Source: Tabrizicola sp. (GTDB lineage Bacteria > Pseudomonadota > Alphaproteobacteria > Rhodobacterales > Rhodobacteraceae). From it: a stretch of 33,828 nucleotides of DNA. The notes beneath the pieces were generated by a model. That model had not been told where the DNA came from, did not search any database, and saw nothing but the letters and a program-made list of their open reading frames with translations. Where the stretch lies: the NCBI GenBank assembly GCA_025458105.1, contig JALOTD010000074.1:1-33828 (forward strand). Direction: 5' to 3'. Made by a program: the position numbers and the translations under genes. How positions within the stretch are numbered: position 1 is the stretch's first letter; the number at the start of each line of letters is the position of its first letter. Shown one piece after another: positions 17,413-25,061 of this stretch.

Positions 17413-18197
17413 GCGGGGTCGGGCAGGGGGATCGCTGACAGAAGCTCCTGCGTGTAGTCGGCCAGGGGGTCGGCGAAAAGGTCGGGCGTGGGGCGGTTTT
17501 CGACGATCCGGCCCTGGTGAAGGACGATCGTTTGCTGGCAGAGGCGGCGGATGACGCTGAGGTCGTGGCTGATGAAGGCGAGCGTCAGGCCTAGGTCGCG
17601 GACCAGCCGCTCCAGCAGGTTCAGCACCTGCGCCTGCGAGGAGACGTCGAGGCCCGAGACAATCTCGTCGGCCAGGATGAAGTCAGGCTCCAGAGCGATG
17701 GCGCGGGCGATGCCGACGCGCTGACGCTGCCCGCCAGAGAGTTCGTGCGGAAAACGCATGGCAAAGGCTTGCGGCAAGCCCACCTGGTCAAGCGCGCGGG
17801 TGACGCGGGTCGGGATGTCGGTAAAGCCATGCAGGCGAAGGGGCTCGGCGATGATGGTGCCCACCCGGTGGCGCGGGTTCAGCGAGGACATCGGATCCTG
17901 AAAGATCATCTGGAACCGCCGCCGCAGCGGGCGCAGGGCGGCATCGGACAGATGGGTGATGTCTGCCCCGTCAAAGCGGATGGTCCCGCCCGAAGGCTCC
18001 AAGAGCCGCACCAGCGCGCGGCCCAAGGTCGACTTGCCCGAGCCCGAGCCGCCGACGATGCCGACCGCGCTGCCCTTCGGGATGGTGAAGCTCAGGCCCT
18101 TCAGGATCTCGATCTTTGGGGCGGCGCCCAGGAGGGGCTTGGCGGTCATGTCCGCCAGGGAGAGCCGCAGGTCCTGTATCTGGTAAAGGTCAGCCAT
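17397..18197 (-). CDS. ABC transporter ATP-binding protein (peptide/nickel type, DppF/OppF-like)
   Basis: A 266-residue ATPase, last gene of the leftward transporter operon. Walker A GGSGSGKST is at residues 49-57, the Q-loop at MIFQDPMSSLNPRH, the ABC signature LSGGQ at 153-157 and Walker B FILADE at 173-178, with the D-loop reading SGLD rather than the common SALD. SHDLSVIRRL supplies the switch histidine. The MSSLNP stretch is typical of the oligopeptide/dipeptide importer class. The start overlaps the upstream ATPase stop by 8 bases. With the upstream DppD-like protein it should form the ATPase heterodimer. Confidence 0.95.
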   Translation of the reverse strand: MADLYQIQDLRLSLADMTAKPLLGAAPKIEILKGLSFTIPKGSAVGIVGGSGSGKSTLGRALVRLLEPSGGTIRFDGADITHLSDAALRPLRRRFQMIFQDPMSSLNPRHRVGTIIAEPLRLHGFTDIPTRVTRALDQVGLPQAFAMRFPHELSGGQRQRVGIARAIALEPDFILADEIVSGLDVSSQAQVLNLLERLVRDLGLTLAFISHDLSVIRRLCQQTIVLHQGRIVENRPTPDLFADPLADYTQELLSAIPLPDPAQPWG

Positions 18198-19059
18198 GCG
18201 GTGCCCCCCGGTCGAAGGCCGCCACTTCGGCGCGGACGGCGTCGATCACAGCGTCAGGCACCGGGTTCAGCCCGGCGGCGGGGTCGGTGTATTTGGGCGT
18301 CGCGGCCAGGAGGGCGGCGGAATAGGGGTGGCGGGGGGCGGCGAAGAAGTCGGCCACGGTGCTGTCTTCCACCACCATGCCGGAGTAGAGGACGGACAGG
18401 CGCTGACAGACCTTGGACACCACGCCAAGGTCATGCGTGACGAAGAGGATTGCCGTGCCGTGGCGGGCCTGCATGCCTGCGATGAGCCTAAGGATCTGCT
18501 TCTGCACCGTCACATCCAGCGCGGTCGTGGGTTCATCGGCCACGATCAACCGGGGCTCGGCGGCGAAGGCCGAGGCGATAAGGATGCGCTGGCGCATGCC
18601 GCCTGACAGCTCATGCGGATAGGACCGCAGCACGCGGTCGGGGTCGGCGATCTGCACCTCCGCCAGCAGTTCCCGCGCGCGGGCGTCGGCGGCAGGGCGG
18701 GTCCAGCCCAGGATGTCGACCAGCCGGTCGGTGATCTGCGGCCCGATCCGGTGGCTGGGGTTCAGCGCGGTCAGCGGGTCCTGCGGGATCAGCGCGCAGG
18801 TGGCCCCGATGCGACGACGCCGCTCCTTGGGGGGCAGGCGCAAGAGGTCGGTGCCTTCCAGCAGGATCTCGCCGCCCGTGATCTCGACAGAAGGGGGCAG
18901 GATGCCCAGGACCGCCTTGCCGATCATCGACTTTCCGGCCCCGGATTCGCCCACCAGCCCGCGCACCTCTCCAGCCGCAAGGTCAAGGGGCACGCGCCGC
19001 AGAAGGGGCGGGCCCTTCTTCAGCCGGACGGAAAGGTCGCGGATGACCAGCGCGCTCAT
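18190..19059 (-). CDS. ABC transporter ATP-binding protein (peptide/nickel type, DppD/OppD-like)
   Basis: A 289-residue ATPase. Walker A GESGAGKSM covers residues 37-45, then LIPQDPLTALNPSHRIG, signature LSGGMRQR, Walker B LIVADE and SHD-equivalent VTHDLGVV. The C-terminal RHPYSAALLAATPKY is typical of the OppD/DppD class. Some relatives carry a cysteine-rich iron-sulfur tail there; none is present here. The start overlaps the permease stop by ATGA and the stop overlaps the next ATPase start by 8 bases, so all are translationally coupled. Confidence 0.95.
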   Translation of the reverse strand: MSALVIRDLSVRLKKGPPLLRRVPLDLAAGEVRGLVGESGAGKSMIGKAVLGILPPSVEITGGEILLEGTDLLRLPPKERRRRIGATCALIPQDPLTALNPSHRIGPQITDRLVDILGWTRPAADARARELLAEVQIADPDRVLRSYPHELSGGMRQRILIASAFAAEPRLIVADEPTTALDVTVQKQILRLIAGMQARHGTAILFVTHDLGVVSKVCQRLSVLYSGMVVEDSTVADFFAAPRHPYSAALLAATPKYTDPAAGLNPVPDAVIDAVRAEVAAFDRGAPHG

Positions 19060-19907
19060 CTCAGCACCGGGTCAAAGCGGTCCTTCAAGCCTTCGCCAAG
19101 CTGGCTGAAGGAAAGGACGGTCAGGAACAGGGTGACCAGCGGGAAGACCAGCACCCACCAGGCCTGATGGATTGAGGTGCGGCCTTCGGAAATCATGCCG
19201 CCCCAGGTGGGATCGTCGGTGGAGATGGAGAGGTTCACGAAACTGAGGATCGCCTCGACGATGACGGCAATGCCCATTTCCAAGGTCAGAAGGACGACGA
19301 TGGTCGGCAGGACGTTGGGCAGGACCTCGCGCACCATCGTGCCCAGCCGCCCCCGCCCGGCCACGCGGGCCGAGGCGACATAGTCCATCGCCCCTTGCGC
19401 CATCGCCTCGGCTCTTACCACCCGGGCAAAGCGGGTCCAGTCGATGACGACGATGGCGATGATGATCGACATGAGGCCCGGGCCTAGGACCGCGATCAGA
19501 AGGATGGAGAACAGGACCGGCGGGAAGGCCATCCAGATGTCGATCAGGCGCGAGATCACCATGTCCACCCAGCCACGCAGGAACCCGGCCAGAAGGCCAA
19601 GGGTCGCGCCGATCAGGCAGGTGATCGTGCCCGCGACCAAAGCCACCAGCAGCGCCACCCGCGCGCCGTGCAGGATGCGGGACAGGACATCGCGGCCAAG
19701 GCTGTCGGTGCCCAGCCAGTAGCCCGGTTCGGAACCGGCCATCCAGACGGGGGGCAGGCGGCCCAGGAAAAGGTCTTGCGCCAGCGGGTCCTTGGGCGCG
19801 ATCCAGGGGGCGAGAAGGGCCGCCAGCGCCAGCGCGCCCAGCCACCCGGCCGACAGCCACAACCGCAGCCCCGCGCGGCGCCGGACCTGGGACCGCCCGT
19901 CAAGCAT
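19056..19907 (-). CDS. ABC transporter permease (DppC/OppC-like)
   Basis: A 283-residue inner-membrane permease with six predicted helices. The periplasmic GYWLGTDSLGRDVLSRILHGARV segment (residues about 62-84) is the DppC signature. The cytoplasmic EAA loop is AMAQGAMDYVASARVAGRG, which docks onto the ATPases. It pairs with the DppB-like permease whose 3' end it overlaps by 8 bases, and it overlaps the DppD-like gene by ATGA. Confidence 0.95.
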   Translation of the reverse strand: MLDGRSQVRRRAGLRLWLSAGWLGALALAALLAPWIAPKDPLAQDLFLGRLPPVWMAGSEPGYWLGTDSLGRDVLSRILHGARVALLVALVAGTITCLIGATLGLLAGFLRGWVDMVISRLIDIWMAFPPVLFSILLIAVLGPGLMSIIIAIVVIDWTRFARVVRAEAMAQGAMDYVASARVAGRGRLGTMVREVLPNVLPTIVVLLTLEMGIAVIVEAILSFVNLSISTDDPTWGGMISEGRTSIHQAWWVLVFPLVTLFLTVLSFSQLGEGLKDRFDPVLR

Positions 19908-20910
19908 GGCGCAGCCTTGGGTTCAGGACGGCGTAGAGGAGATCGACGATCAGATTCACGGCGGTGAAGATCGCGGCGAACAGAAGCACAATGCCCTGGA
20001 TCAGCGGCAGGTCGCGGTTGATGACGGCGTCGATGGCCATGTTGCCCAGGCCTTCGTAGGAGAAGAGCCGCTCGATGATAACCGTGCCGCCGATCAGGAA
20101 GGTGAACTGCACGCCGACAAGGGTGAGTGTTGGCAGGGCGGCATTCCGCAAAGCCTCGCGCAGGATCACGCGCGTCTCGCCATAGCCCTTGGTGCGGGCC
20201 AGGGTCACGTAGTCGAGGTTCATCGTTTCCTTCAGGCTTTGCTTCAGAAGCTGCCCGATGATTGCCGCCAGCGGGATCGCCAAGGCGAGGGCTGGCATGA
20301 ACATGTGGGCGACGATGTCAGCCCAAAGGTCAAATCGCAGTCGGATCAGGCTTTCGAAGAGGTAGAAGTTGGTGGCGAAGGGCAAATCGAGGCTGGGCGT
20401 GACCCGGCCCGAGATGTGAAAGACCGGCATCAGCACGCCGAAGAGAAGGATCAGGATCAGCCCCCACAGGAAATCGGGGACCGACAGGGCCATGCCGTTG
20501 GCCACGTCGATCGCGCCTTCGGTCCGGCCCCCGCGAAAGCGCGTGCCCGTCAGCGCCGCCGCCCCGCCCAGGATCATCGCCATGACCAGCGCCATGATCG
20601 ACAGCTCCAGCGTGGCGGGCAGGCGGCCCAGCACCAGGTCCAGCACCGGCTGGCGCGTGGTGATCGAGGTGCCGAAATCGCCTTGCAGGACGCCCGCCAC
20701 CCAGATCGCGAACTGCTCGGGGATCGACTTGTCCAGCCCGTAAAGCGCGGTCAGGCGGGCGATATCTTCTTCGGTGGCACCAGGGGGCAGCATCATGGCG
20801 ATGGGATTGCCCGGCACGATGCGGATCACGACGAACACGATAACCGCCACCCCGGCCAGGGTGACGATGGTCGTCAGAAGCCGCAGAAGAAGGATGCGAA
20901 GGATCGGCAT
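19900..20910 (-). CDS. ABC transporter permease (DppB/OppB-like)
   Basis: A 336-residue permease with the DppB opening LRLLTTIVTLAGVAVIVFVVIR, then RIVPGNPIAMMLPPGATEED, a long periplasmic stretch typical of the class, and the EAA loop TMNLDYVTLARTKGYGE. The 3' part GTVIIERLFSYEGLG is highly typical. GGAAAG precedes the ATG. A 104-base gap holding a nested C-rich hairpin separates it from the binding-protein gene upstream. Confidence 0.95.
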   Translation of the reverse strand: MPILRILLLRLLTTIVTLAGVAVIVFVVIRIVPGNPIAMMLPPGATEEDIARLTALYGLDKSIPEQFAIWVAGVLQGDFGTSITTRQPVLDLVLGRLPATLELSIMALVMAMILGGAAALTGTRFRGGRTEGAIDVANGMALSVPDFLWGLILILLFGVLMPVFHISGRVTPSLDLPFATNFYLFESLIRLRFDLWADIVAHMFMPALALAIPLAAIIGQLLKQSLKETMNLDYVTLARTKGYGETRVILREALRNAALPTLTLVGVQFTFLIGGTVIIERLFSYEGLGNMAIDAVINRDLPLIQGIVLLFAAIFTAVNLIVDLLYAVLNPRLRHA

Positions 20911-20925
20911 GGCGCTTTCCGGTCA

Positions 20926-20997
20926 GGCCTTGCCGCCCCCCACCCCCTCCCTCCCCCACAGTGGGGGGAGGGAGGCGCTTGGGACGGCGGCAAGGCC
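20926..20997. repeat. REP-like nested C-rich hairpin between binding-protein and permease genes
   Basis: An outer perfect 12-bp inverted repeat GGCCTTGCCGCC (20926-20937 and 20986-20997) encloses an inner stem CCTCCCTCCCCCAC / GTGGGGGGAGGGAGG (20946-20975). Core sequence CCCCCCACCCCC...GGGGGGAGGGAGGCGC is shared with the element at 29208-29343, so both belong to one family. It lies within the transporter operon, just after the gene for the binding protein, which is usually needed in excess. No U-run follows. An mRNA-stability role like that of enterobacterial REP sequences after malE is inferred. Confidence 0.7.
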
Positions 20998-21014
20998 CGG
21001 CTTTCGGTGGCTGG

Positions 21015-22538
21015 TCACGCCCGTTTCATCAGATGCGGCAGCAGCGCACCGCTGGCATGGGGAGTGACCACAACGCCCGGCGCGTGCAGGATTGGCTGGA
21101 CATACTGCAGAAGCGGGATCACCAGCGCGTTTTCGGCCACATAGCGGTCCACGGCCTTCCAGCCTTCGATCCGCTTGGCCTCGTCCGCCTCGCCCCAGAG
21201 GGGGCCGATCATGTTGATGAGATCCTCGCCGTCCCAGACCGAATGCGGGCTGGGTCCGAACATCGCGAAGCCGGTCGAGGTCGTGGGATCGCCCACCGAG
21301 TTGCCCCAGTTGTAGAAGGCGGCAGGGGCCAGCTGGTCGGCGGCGCGAAGTTCGAAATGCTTGGCGATTTCATAGACTTCGATCTCCGCCTCGATCCCGA
21401 CGCGGCGCCAGAGGCCGACAATGGCCTGCACCATTTCGTAATCCTTGGGCTTGAAGCCGCGGGTGGTCTGGATCTTGAACTTCACCGGGTTGTCGGGGCC
21501 ATAGCCCGAGGCAGCCAGCAGTTCGATGGCCTTCGCCTCGTCATAAGCCACAGTGATCGAGGCGTCGAACGCGTCGTATTCCGGGGTCTGGAGGGTGTCG
21601 ATCTTCACGCCATAGCCGGAGAGAAGACGGTCGATGATCGCCTGCTTGTCAATGGCATGGGCGGCGGCCTTGCGGACGTTGGGGTCGGTCATCACCTCGA
21701 TGTCGTTCAGGAAGATCATTCCGATGTCGCTGATCGGTGCTGCCACCCCGGCCAAGGGGCCGCCCTTCAGGCGGTCGTACTCCTCATACGGCATTTCCAG
21801 CGTGACATGGGAGTTGCCGGATTCAACCTCGGCCACCCGGGCGGCGGCGTCGGGGACGAACTTGATCGTCACCGTCTCGAACTCGGGCTTGCCGCCCCAG
21901 TAGTTGGCGTTCGCCTTCAGCCGCACGAAGGCGTTCCGCTCGAAGCTGTCGACCATGTAGGGGCCGGTGCCGATGGGGGCGGCCTCGAACCCTTCCGCGC
22001 CGACCTTTTCGTAATAGGCCTTGGGAAGGACGTAGCCGGTCAGAAAGTACATCCATTTGAAGATCGTCGGGTCGAACTGGGCCACGTCGGCGATGACGCG
22101 GTTGCCTTCGACGCGGTGGTTGGCCAGCGTGCCCCAGACGAAGTTGATCGGGTTCCCCGTCTCCGGATTTGCCGCGCGGGCCAGCGACCATGCCACGTCC
22201 TCGGCCGTGAAGGGCGACCCGTCGTGCCAGGTCACGCCGTCACGGACGGTCATCCAGACCTGCTTCTTGTCGTCGCTCCATCCCCATTCGGTCAGAAGGC
22301 CGGGGGCGGGGGACAGGTCGGGCTGCTGCAGGATGTACTGGTCGAAGACCGACTGATAGAGGCCCTGGATCGTCGGGTTCACTGCGCTGGGGCCGACGGT
22401 CGGGTCCCAGGAGGGCAGGTTGACGTTGTAGGCGATCACCAGCTCTTCGATCCCTTGCGCGAGGGTCGGAAGGCCAAGGGTCCCTGCGGCGGCCGTGGCG
22501 GCGGAAAGCTTCAGAAGGCTTCTACGGTTGAGGTTCAT
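21015..22538 (-). CDS. ABC transporter substrate-binding protein (SBP_bac_5, peptide/nickel type)
   Basis: A 507-residue periplasmic binding protein. The N-terminus NRRSLLKLSAATAAAGTLGLP is a twin-arginine-type signal. Family markers are the YQSVFDQYI segment, VWMTVRDGVTWHDGSPFTAEDV and GTGPYMVDSFE. I chose ATG 22538 because AGGG lies nine bases upstream, while the ATG at 22547 abuts it. Despite the peptide label, members bind varied ligands including opines, sugars and aromatic or heterocyclic compounds. The surroundings suggest the ligand is the substrate of the neighbouring oxidative genes. It follows the FAD dehydrogenase gene by 33 bases and heads the transporter genes. Confidence 0.93.
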   Translation of the reverse strand: MNLNRRSLLKLSAATAAAGTLGLPTLAQGIEELVIAYNVNLPSWDPTVGPSAVNPTIQGLYQSVFDQYILQQPDLSPAPGLLTEWGWSDDKKQVWMTVRDGVTWHDGSPFTAEDVAWSLARAANPETGNPINFVWGTLANHRVEGNRVIADVAQFDPTIFKWMYFLTGYVLPKAYYEKVGAEGFEAAPIGTGPYMVDSFERNAFVRLKANANYWGGKPEFETVTIKFVPDAAARVAEVESGNSHVTLEMPYEEYDRLKGGPLAGVAAPISDIGMIFLNDIEVMTDPNVRKAAAHAIDKQAIIDRLLSGYGVKIDTLQTPEYDAFDASITVAYDEAKAIELLAASGYGPDNPVKFKIQTTRGFKPKDYEMVQAIVGLWRRVGIEAEIEVYEIAKHFELRAADQLAPAAFYNWGNSVGDPTTSTGFAMFGPSPHSVWDGEDLINMIGPLWGEADEAKRIEGWKAVDRYVAENALVIPLLQYVQPILHAPGVVVTPHASGALLPHLMKRA

Positions 22539-22571
22539 CGTTGTCATCCCTGTTGGTGGTTCTTGGTTGTG

Positions 22572-24140
22572 TCAGGTCCCGGCCAGTTTCCGGGCCAGAA
22601 GGAAACCAGGTCCCGCCCCAGTGCCCGCACCGGGCCAGACGGCGGCACCGGTCAGGTGCAGGTTGGTGATCGGGGTCGATCCGTCGGCATGGCCCCGGGC
22701 GGGTCGGTAAAGGAAATGCTGCGACAGGTGGTGGCTGCCACACACCTGGTCGCCGCCGACGAGGTTGGGGTTCTCTGCCTCGAGCTCGACCGGCGTCACG
22801 ATCCGGCGGGCGAGGATCTTTGCGCGGGTGCCGGGGGCATGGGCTTCCAGGATGTCGAGCGCCCGGTCGGCGAAAGGCCCGGCGGCGATGGCCCAGTCGG
22901 TCGCGCTGAACTCACCCTTCGCGTCGCCCCGGATAGTGCCGGGGGCCATGCGGACCTGGACCCAGAGCACGTGCTTCCCCTCGGGCGCGCGGGACGGATC
23001 GAAGACCGTGGGTTGGCCCACGACGAGGATGGGCTCGTCAGGCAGAAGCCCGGCCTGCGCCTGGGCGTAGGTGCGGGCCATCTGGTCCAGGCTGGGGGCA
23101 AGATGGACATAGGCAAAGCGTTGCAAGTCAGCCCCCGCGCGCCAGTCGGGCAAGCCGTCCAGCGCAAGGTGGATCATCATCGTGCCCGGCGCGTGGCGGA
23201 AGCGGGCCATCGTTTGGTCGAAGGCCGGGGTCGTGCCGCCGGTCAGACGGTGCAGGGCGCGAGGGGCCACCCCGGCGATGACCGCGCGACTGGCGGTGAT
23301 CTGGCGTCCGTCTGCCAGTTCGATGCCGCTGGCCTTCCCGCCCTGATGCAGGATGCGCGTCACGCTCGCCCCGGTTTCGACCACCCCGCCGCGCGCGGTG
23401 ATCGCCGCGACGAGGGCCCTGGTCACCGTATCGGCGCCGCCTTGCCCGATGACCATGCCGAAGGCCTGACCGGCCATGCCTTCCAGATAGGGAAACATCG
23501 CGCCGCCCGCGACATCGGGGGCGAAGTCCAGGTGCATCCCCCAGGCGCCGAGCATGGCGCGGACATGGGGGTGTTCGAAGGTCTCTTCCAGCCAGGCGCG
23601 GGGCGAGGCCAGCAAGAAGCGGCCCAAGTCCAGCGTGCCGCCAATGCCCTTGGCACGGAGTGTTTTGAACATGAAATATGCAAGCGCACGAAACTTCATC
23701 GGCGATCCAAGAAGCCCGAACAGATGCGGCGCCTCACTGCCAAAGCTAGCGCAGAGTGTGGCCCAGATCTCGGCATCGCGGGGTGAAAGGGCGCGGATCG
23801 CGGCGAGGGTTTCGGCCATGTCGGTAGACACACCCACCCAGGAGCCGTCAGGAAAGGACGAGGCAAAGGGCCGGTTCACGGGTACAAACGCGCAGCCGTG
23901 CCGGGAAAGTTCCTCACCATAGCCCTTGAAAAAGGCACTTCCAGCAAAGAGGGACAGGTTCATCGCCGCCCAATCGTGGCGGAAGCCCGGCAGAGTATAC
24001 TCGCCCGTCTTCACCGCCCCGCCCGCCATGGGGGCCTGTTCGAAGACGCCTACCTTCCAGCCTTTTGCCGCCAGATGCAGCGCGGCAGCCAGAGTGTTGT
24101 GGCCCGCCCCGATCAGGACTGCGTCAAACCCGTTGGCCAT
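22572..24140 (-). CDS. FAD-dependent oxidoreductase, phytoene-desaturase-like (CrtI/PYROXD2 type), leftward copy
   Basis: A 522-residue flavoprotein. The dinucleotide-binding motif IGAGHNTLAAALHLAAKG is at residues 10-27, then an acidic strand end (VFEQAPMAGG). The C-terminal GAAVWPGAGTGAGPGFLLARKL is the FAD-domain close seen in phytoene-desaturase relatives. GCGGGGGATC precedes ATG 24140; a longer frame to 24182 runs over the promoter region. It is a distant paralogue of the protein encoded at 25062-26627. No carotenoid genes lie nearby, so pigment synthesis is unlikely; oxidation of a small-molecule substrate in the catabolic unit is inferred. It is the first gene of the leftward operon. 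Confidence 0.88.
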   Translation of the reverse strand: MANGFDAVLIGAGHNTLAAALHLAAKGWKVGVFEQAPMAGGAVKTGEYTLPGFRHDWAAMNLSLFAGSAFFKGYGEELSRHGCAFVPVNRPFASSFPDGSWVGVSTDMAETLAAIRALSPRDAEIWATLCASFGSEAPHLFGLLGSPMKFRALAYFMFKTLRAKGIGGTLDLGRFLLASPRAWLEETFEHPHVRAMLGAWGMHLDFAPDVAGGAMFPYLEGMAGQAFGMVIGQGGADTVTRALVAAITARGGVVETGASVTRILHQGGKASGIELADGRQITASRAVIAGVAPRALHRLTGGTTPAFDQTMARFRHAPGTMMIHLALDGLPDWRAGADLQRFAYVHLAPSLDQMARTYAQAQAGLLPDEPILVVGQPTVFDPSRAPEGKHVLWVQVRMAPGTIRGDAKGEFSATDWAIAAGPFADRALDILEAHAPGTRAKILARRIVTPVELEAENPNLVGGDQVCGSHHLSQHFLYRPARGHADGSTPITNLHLTGAAVWPGAGTGAGPGFLLARKLAGT

Positions 24141-24268
24141 GATCCCCCGCAACCCATGACGCGGGGATATTTGCAAATGCATTTAAATCTGTCTAGCATG
24201 ATTCCGTGACGCCCGGACGAAACCGGGTGCGATATCGCCGGGGTGATCCGGCCAACAGGGAGAAGACG
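24141..24268. promoter_or_regulatory. Divergent promoter with palindromic candidate operator
   Basis: An AT-rich island in GC-rich DNA between two divergent operons. Rightward: TTGCAA (24171-24176), 17-base spacer, TAGCAT (24194-24199), followed by a 5' leader of about 63 bases. Leftward: TAGACA (24195-24190), 17 bases, AAATAT (24172-24167), weaker. The perfect palindrome AAATGCATTT (24175-24184) lies inside both promoters, flanked by overlapping palindromes ATTTGCAAAT (24169-24178) and ATTTAAAT (24181-24188). This fits a MarR-type operator that would block both directions; the MarR gene is in the rightward operon. Assignments are by eye. Confidence 0.55.
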
Positions 24269-25060
24269 ATGACCTCTGCAAACGTGCTTTCATCCTTGGC
24301 GGGCATGCTCGCCACGGGCGGGATCGAGGTGGTGGATTGCTCGGGCGTGCTGGGGCCGGAGACGCCCCTCTTGAAGCTGCCCCCGGACTTCGCCAAGGAC
24401 ACCCCGCCAATCAAGATTCACCGGATCAGCGAATACGACAAGGACGGCCCGTTCTGGGCCTGGAACTGGCTGGAGCTGGGGGAACACAGCGGCACCCACT
24501 TCGACGCGCCGCACCATTGGATCACCGGCAAGGACTATGCCGACGGCTATACCGACACGCTCAACGTGCAGCGGCTGGTGGCCCCGGTCAACGTGCTGGA
24601 TTTCAGTAAGGAATGCGCGGCGGACCCGGATTTTCTGCTGACCATCGACCATGTGAAGGCCTGGGAGGCCAAGCATGGCGCGATCGGAAAGGGCGAATGG
24701 GTCGTGCTGCGGTCCGACTGGGACAAGCGCGCCCATGACGAGGCGCTGTTCCTGAACGCCAACGAGACCGGCCCGCATACCCCGGGACCGACGGCGGAGG
24801 TGATCGAGTACCTTCTGTCCAAGGGCATCGTCGGCTGGGGCAGCCAGTGCATCGGCACGGATGCAGGGCAGGCAGGAGGCATGAACCCGCCCTTCCCGGC
24901 GCACAACCTTTTGCACAAGCATAACTGCTTCGGCCTGGCCAGCCTTGCGAACCTCGACAAGCTGCCCGCGAAGGGCGCGATCCTCATTGCCGCGCCCTTG
25001 AAGATCAAGCAGGGCACGGGTTCGCCGATCCGTGCGCTGGCGCTGGTGCCGCGCGGGTAA
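24269..25060 (+). CDS. Cyclase-family metal hydrolase, probable isatin hydrolase
   Basis: A 263-residue protein of the PF04199 cyclase family. The metal site HSGTHFDAPHH places ligands at His73, His77 and Asp79. Both length and the segments DCSGVLGPETP, HWITGKDYADGYTDT, GSQCIGTDAGQAGG and FPAHNLLHKHNCFGLASL agree, by memory, with the isatin hydrolase of Labrenzia aggregata, a marine Rhodobacteraceae relative, rather than with the shorter kynurenine formamidase KynB. Isatin hydrolase opens isatin to isatinate using manganese. ATG 24269 has GGGAGA about seven bases upstream; codons before it fall in the leader. First gene of the rightward operon. Other amide or lactam ring hydrolases of the family remain possible. 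Confidence 0.8.
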   Translation: MTSANVLSSLAGMLATGGIEVVDCSGVLGPETPLLKLPPDFAKDTPPIKIHRISEYDKDGPFWAWNWLELGEHSGTHFDAPHHWITGKDYADGYTDTLNVQRLVAPVNVLDFSKECAADPDFLLTIDHVKAWEAKHGAIGKGEWVVLRSDWDKRAHDEALFLNANETGPHTPGPTAEVIEYLLSKGIVGWGSQCIGTDAGQAGGMNPPFPAHNLLHKHNCFGLASLANLDKLPAKGAILIAAPLKIKQGTGSPIRALALVPRG

Positions 25061-25061
25061 C

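Noticed and set aside
20946..20975. Intrinsic terminator after the binding-protein gene
   Set aside because: No U-run follows the stem on the minus strand and the permease genes downstream have no promoter of their own that I can see.
20961..23786. A very long plus-strand open frame (941 codons) opposite the binding-protein and FAD genes
   Set aside because: It lies antisense to two well-recognised proteins, has no family motifs, and long antisense frames are expected in GC-rich DNA with strong third-position bias.
24269..25060. Kynurenine formamidase (kynB)
   Set aside because: The protein shares the metal motif but is about 50 residues longer and carries segments I associate with isatin hydrolase. 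No kynurenine-pathway partners (kynA, kynU) are in the window.
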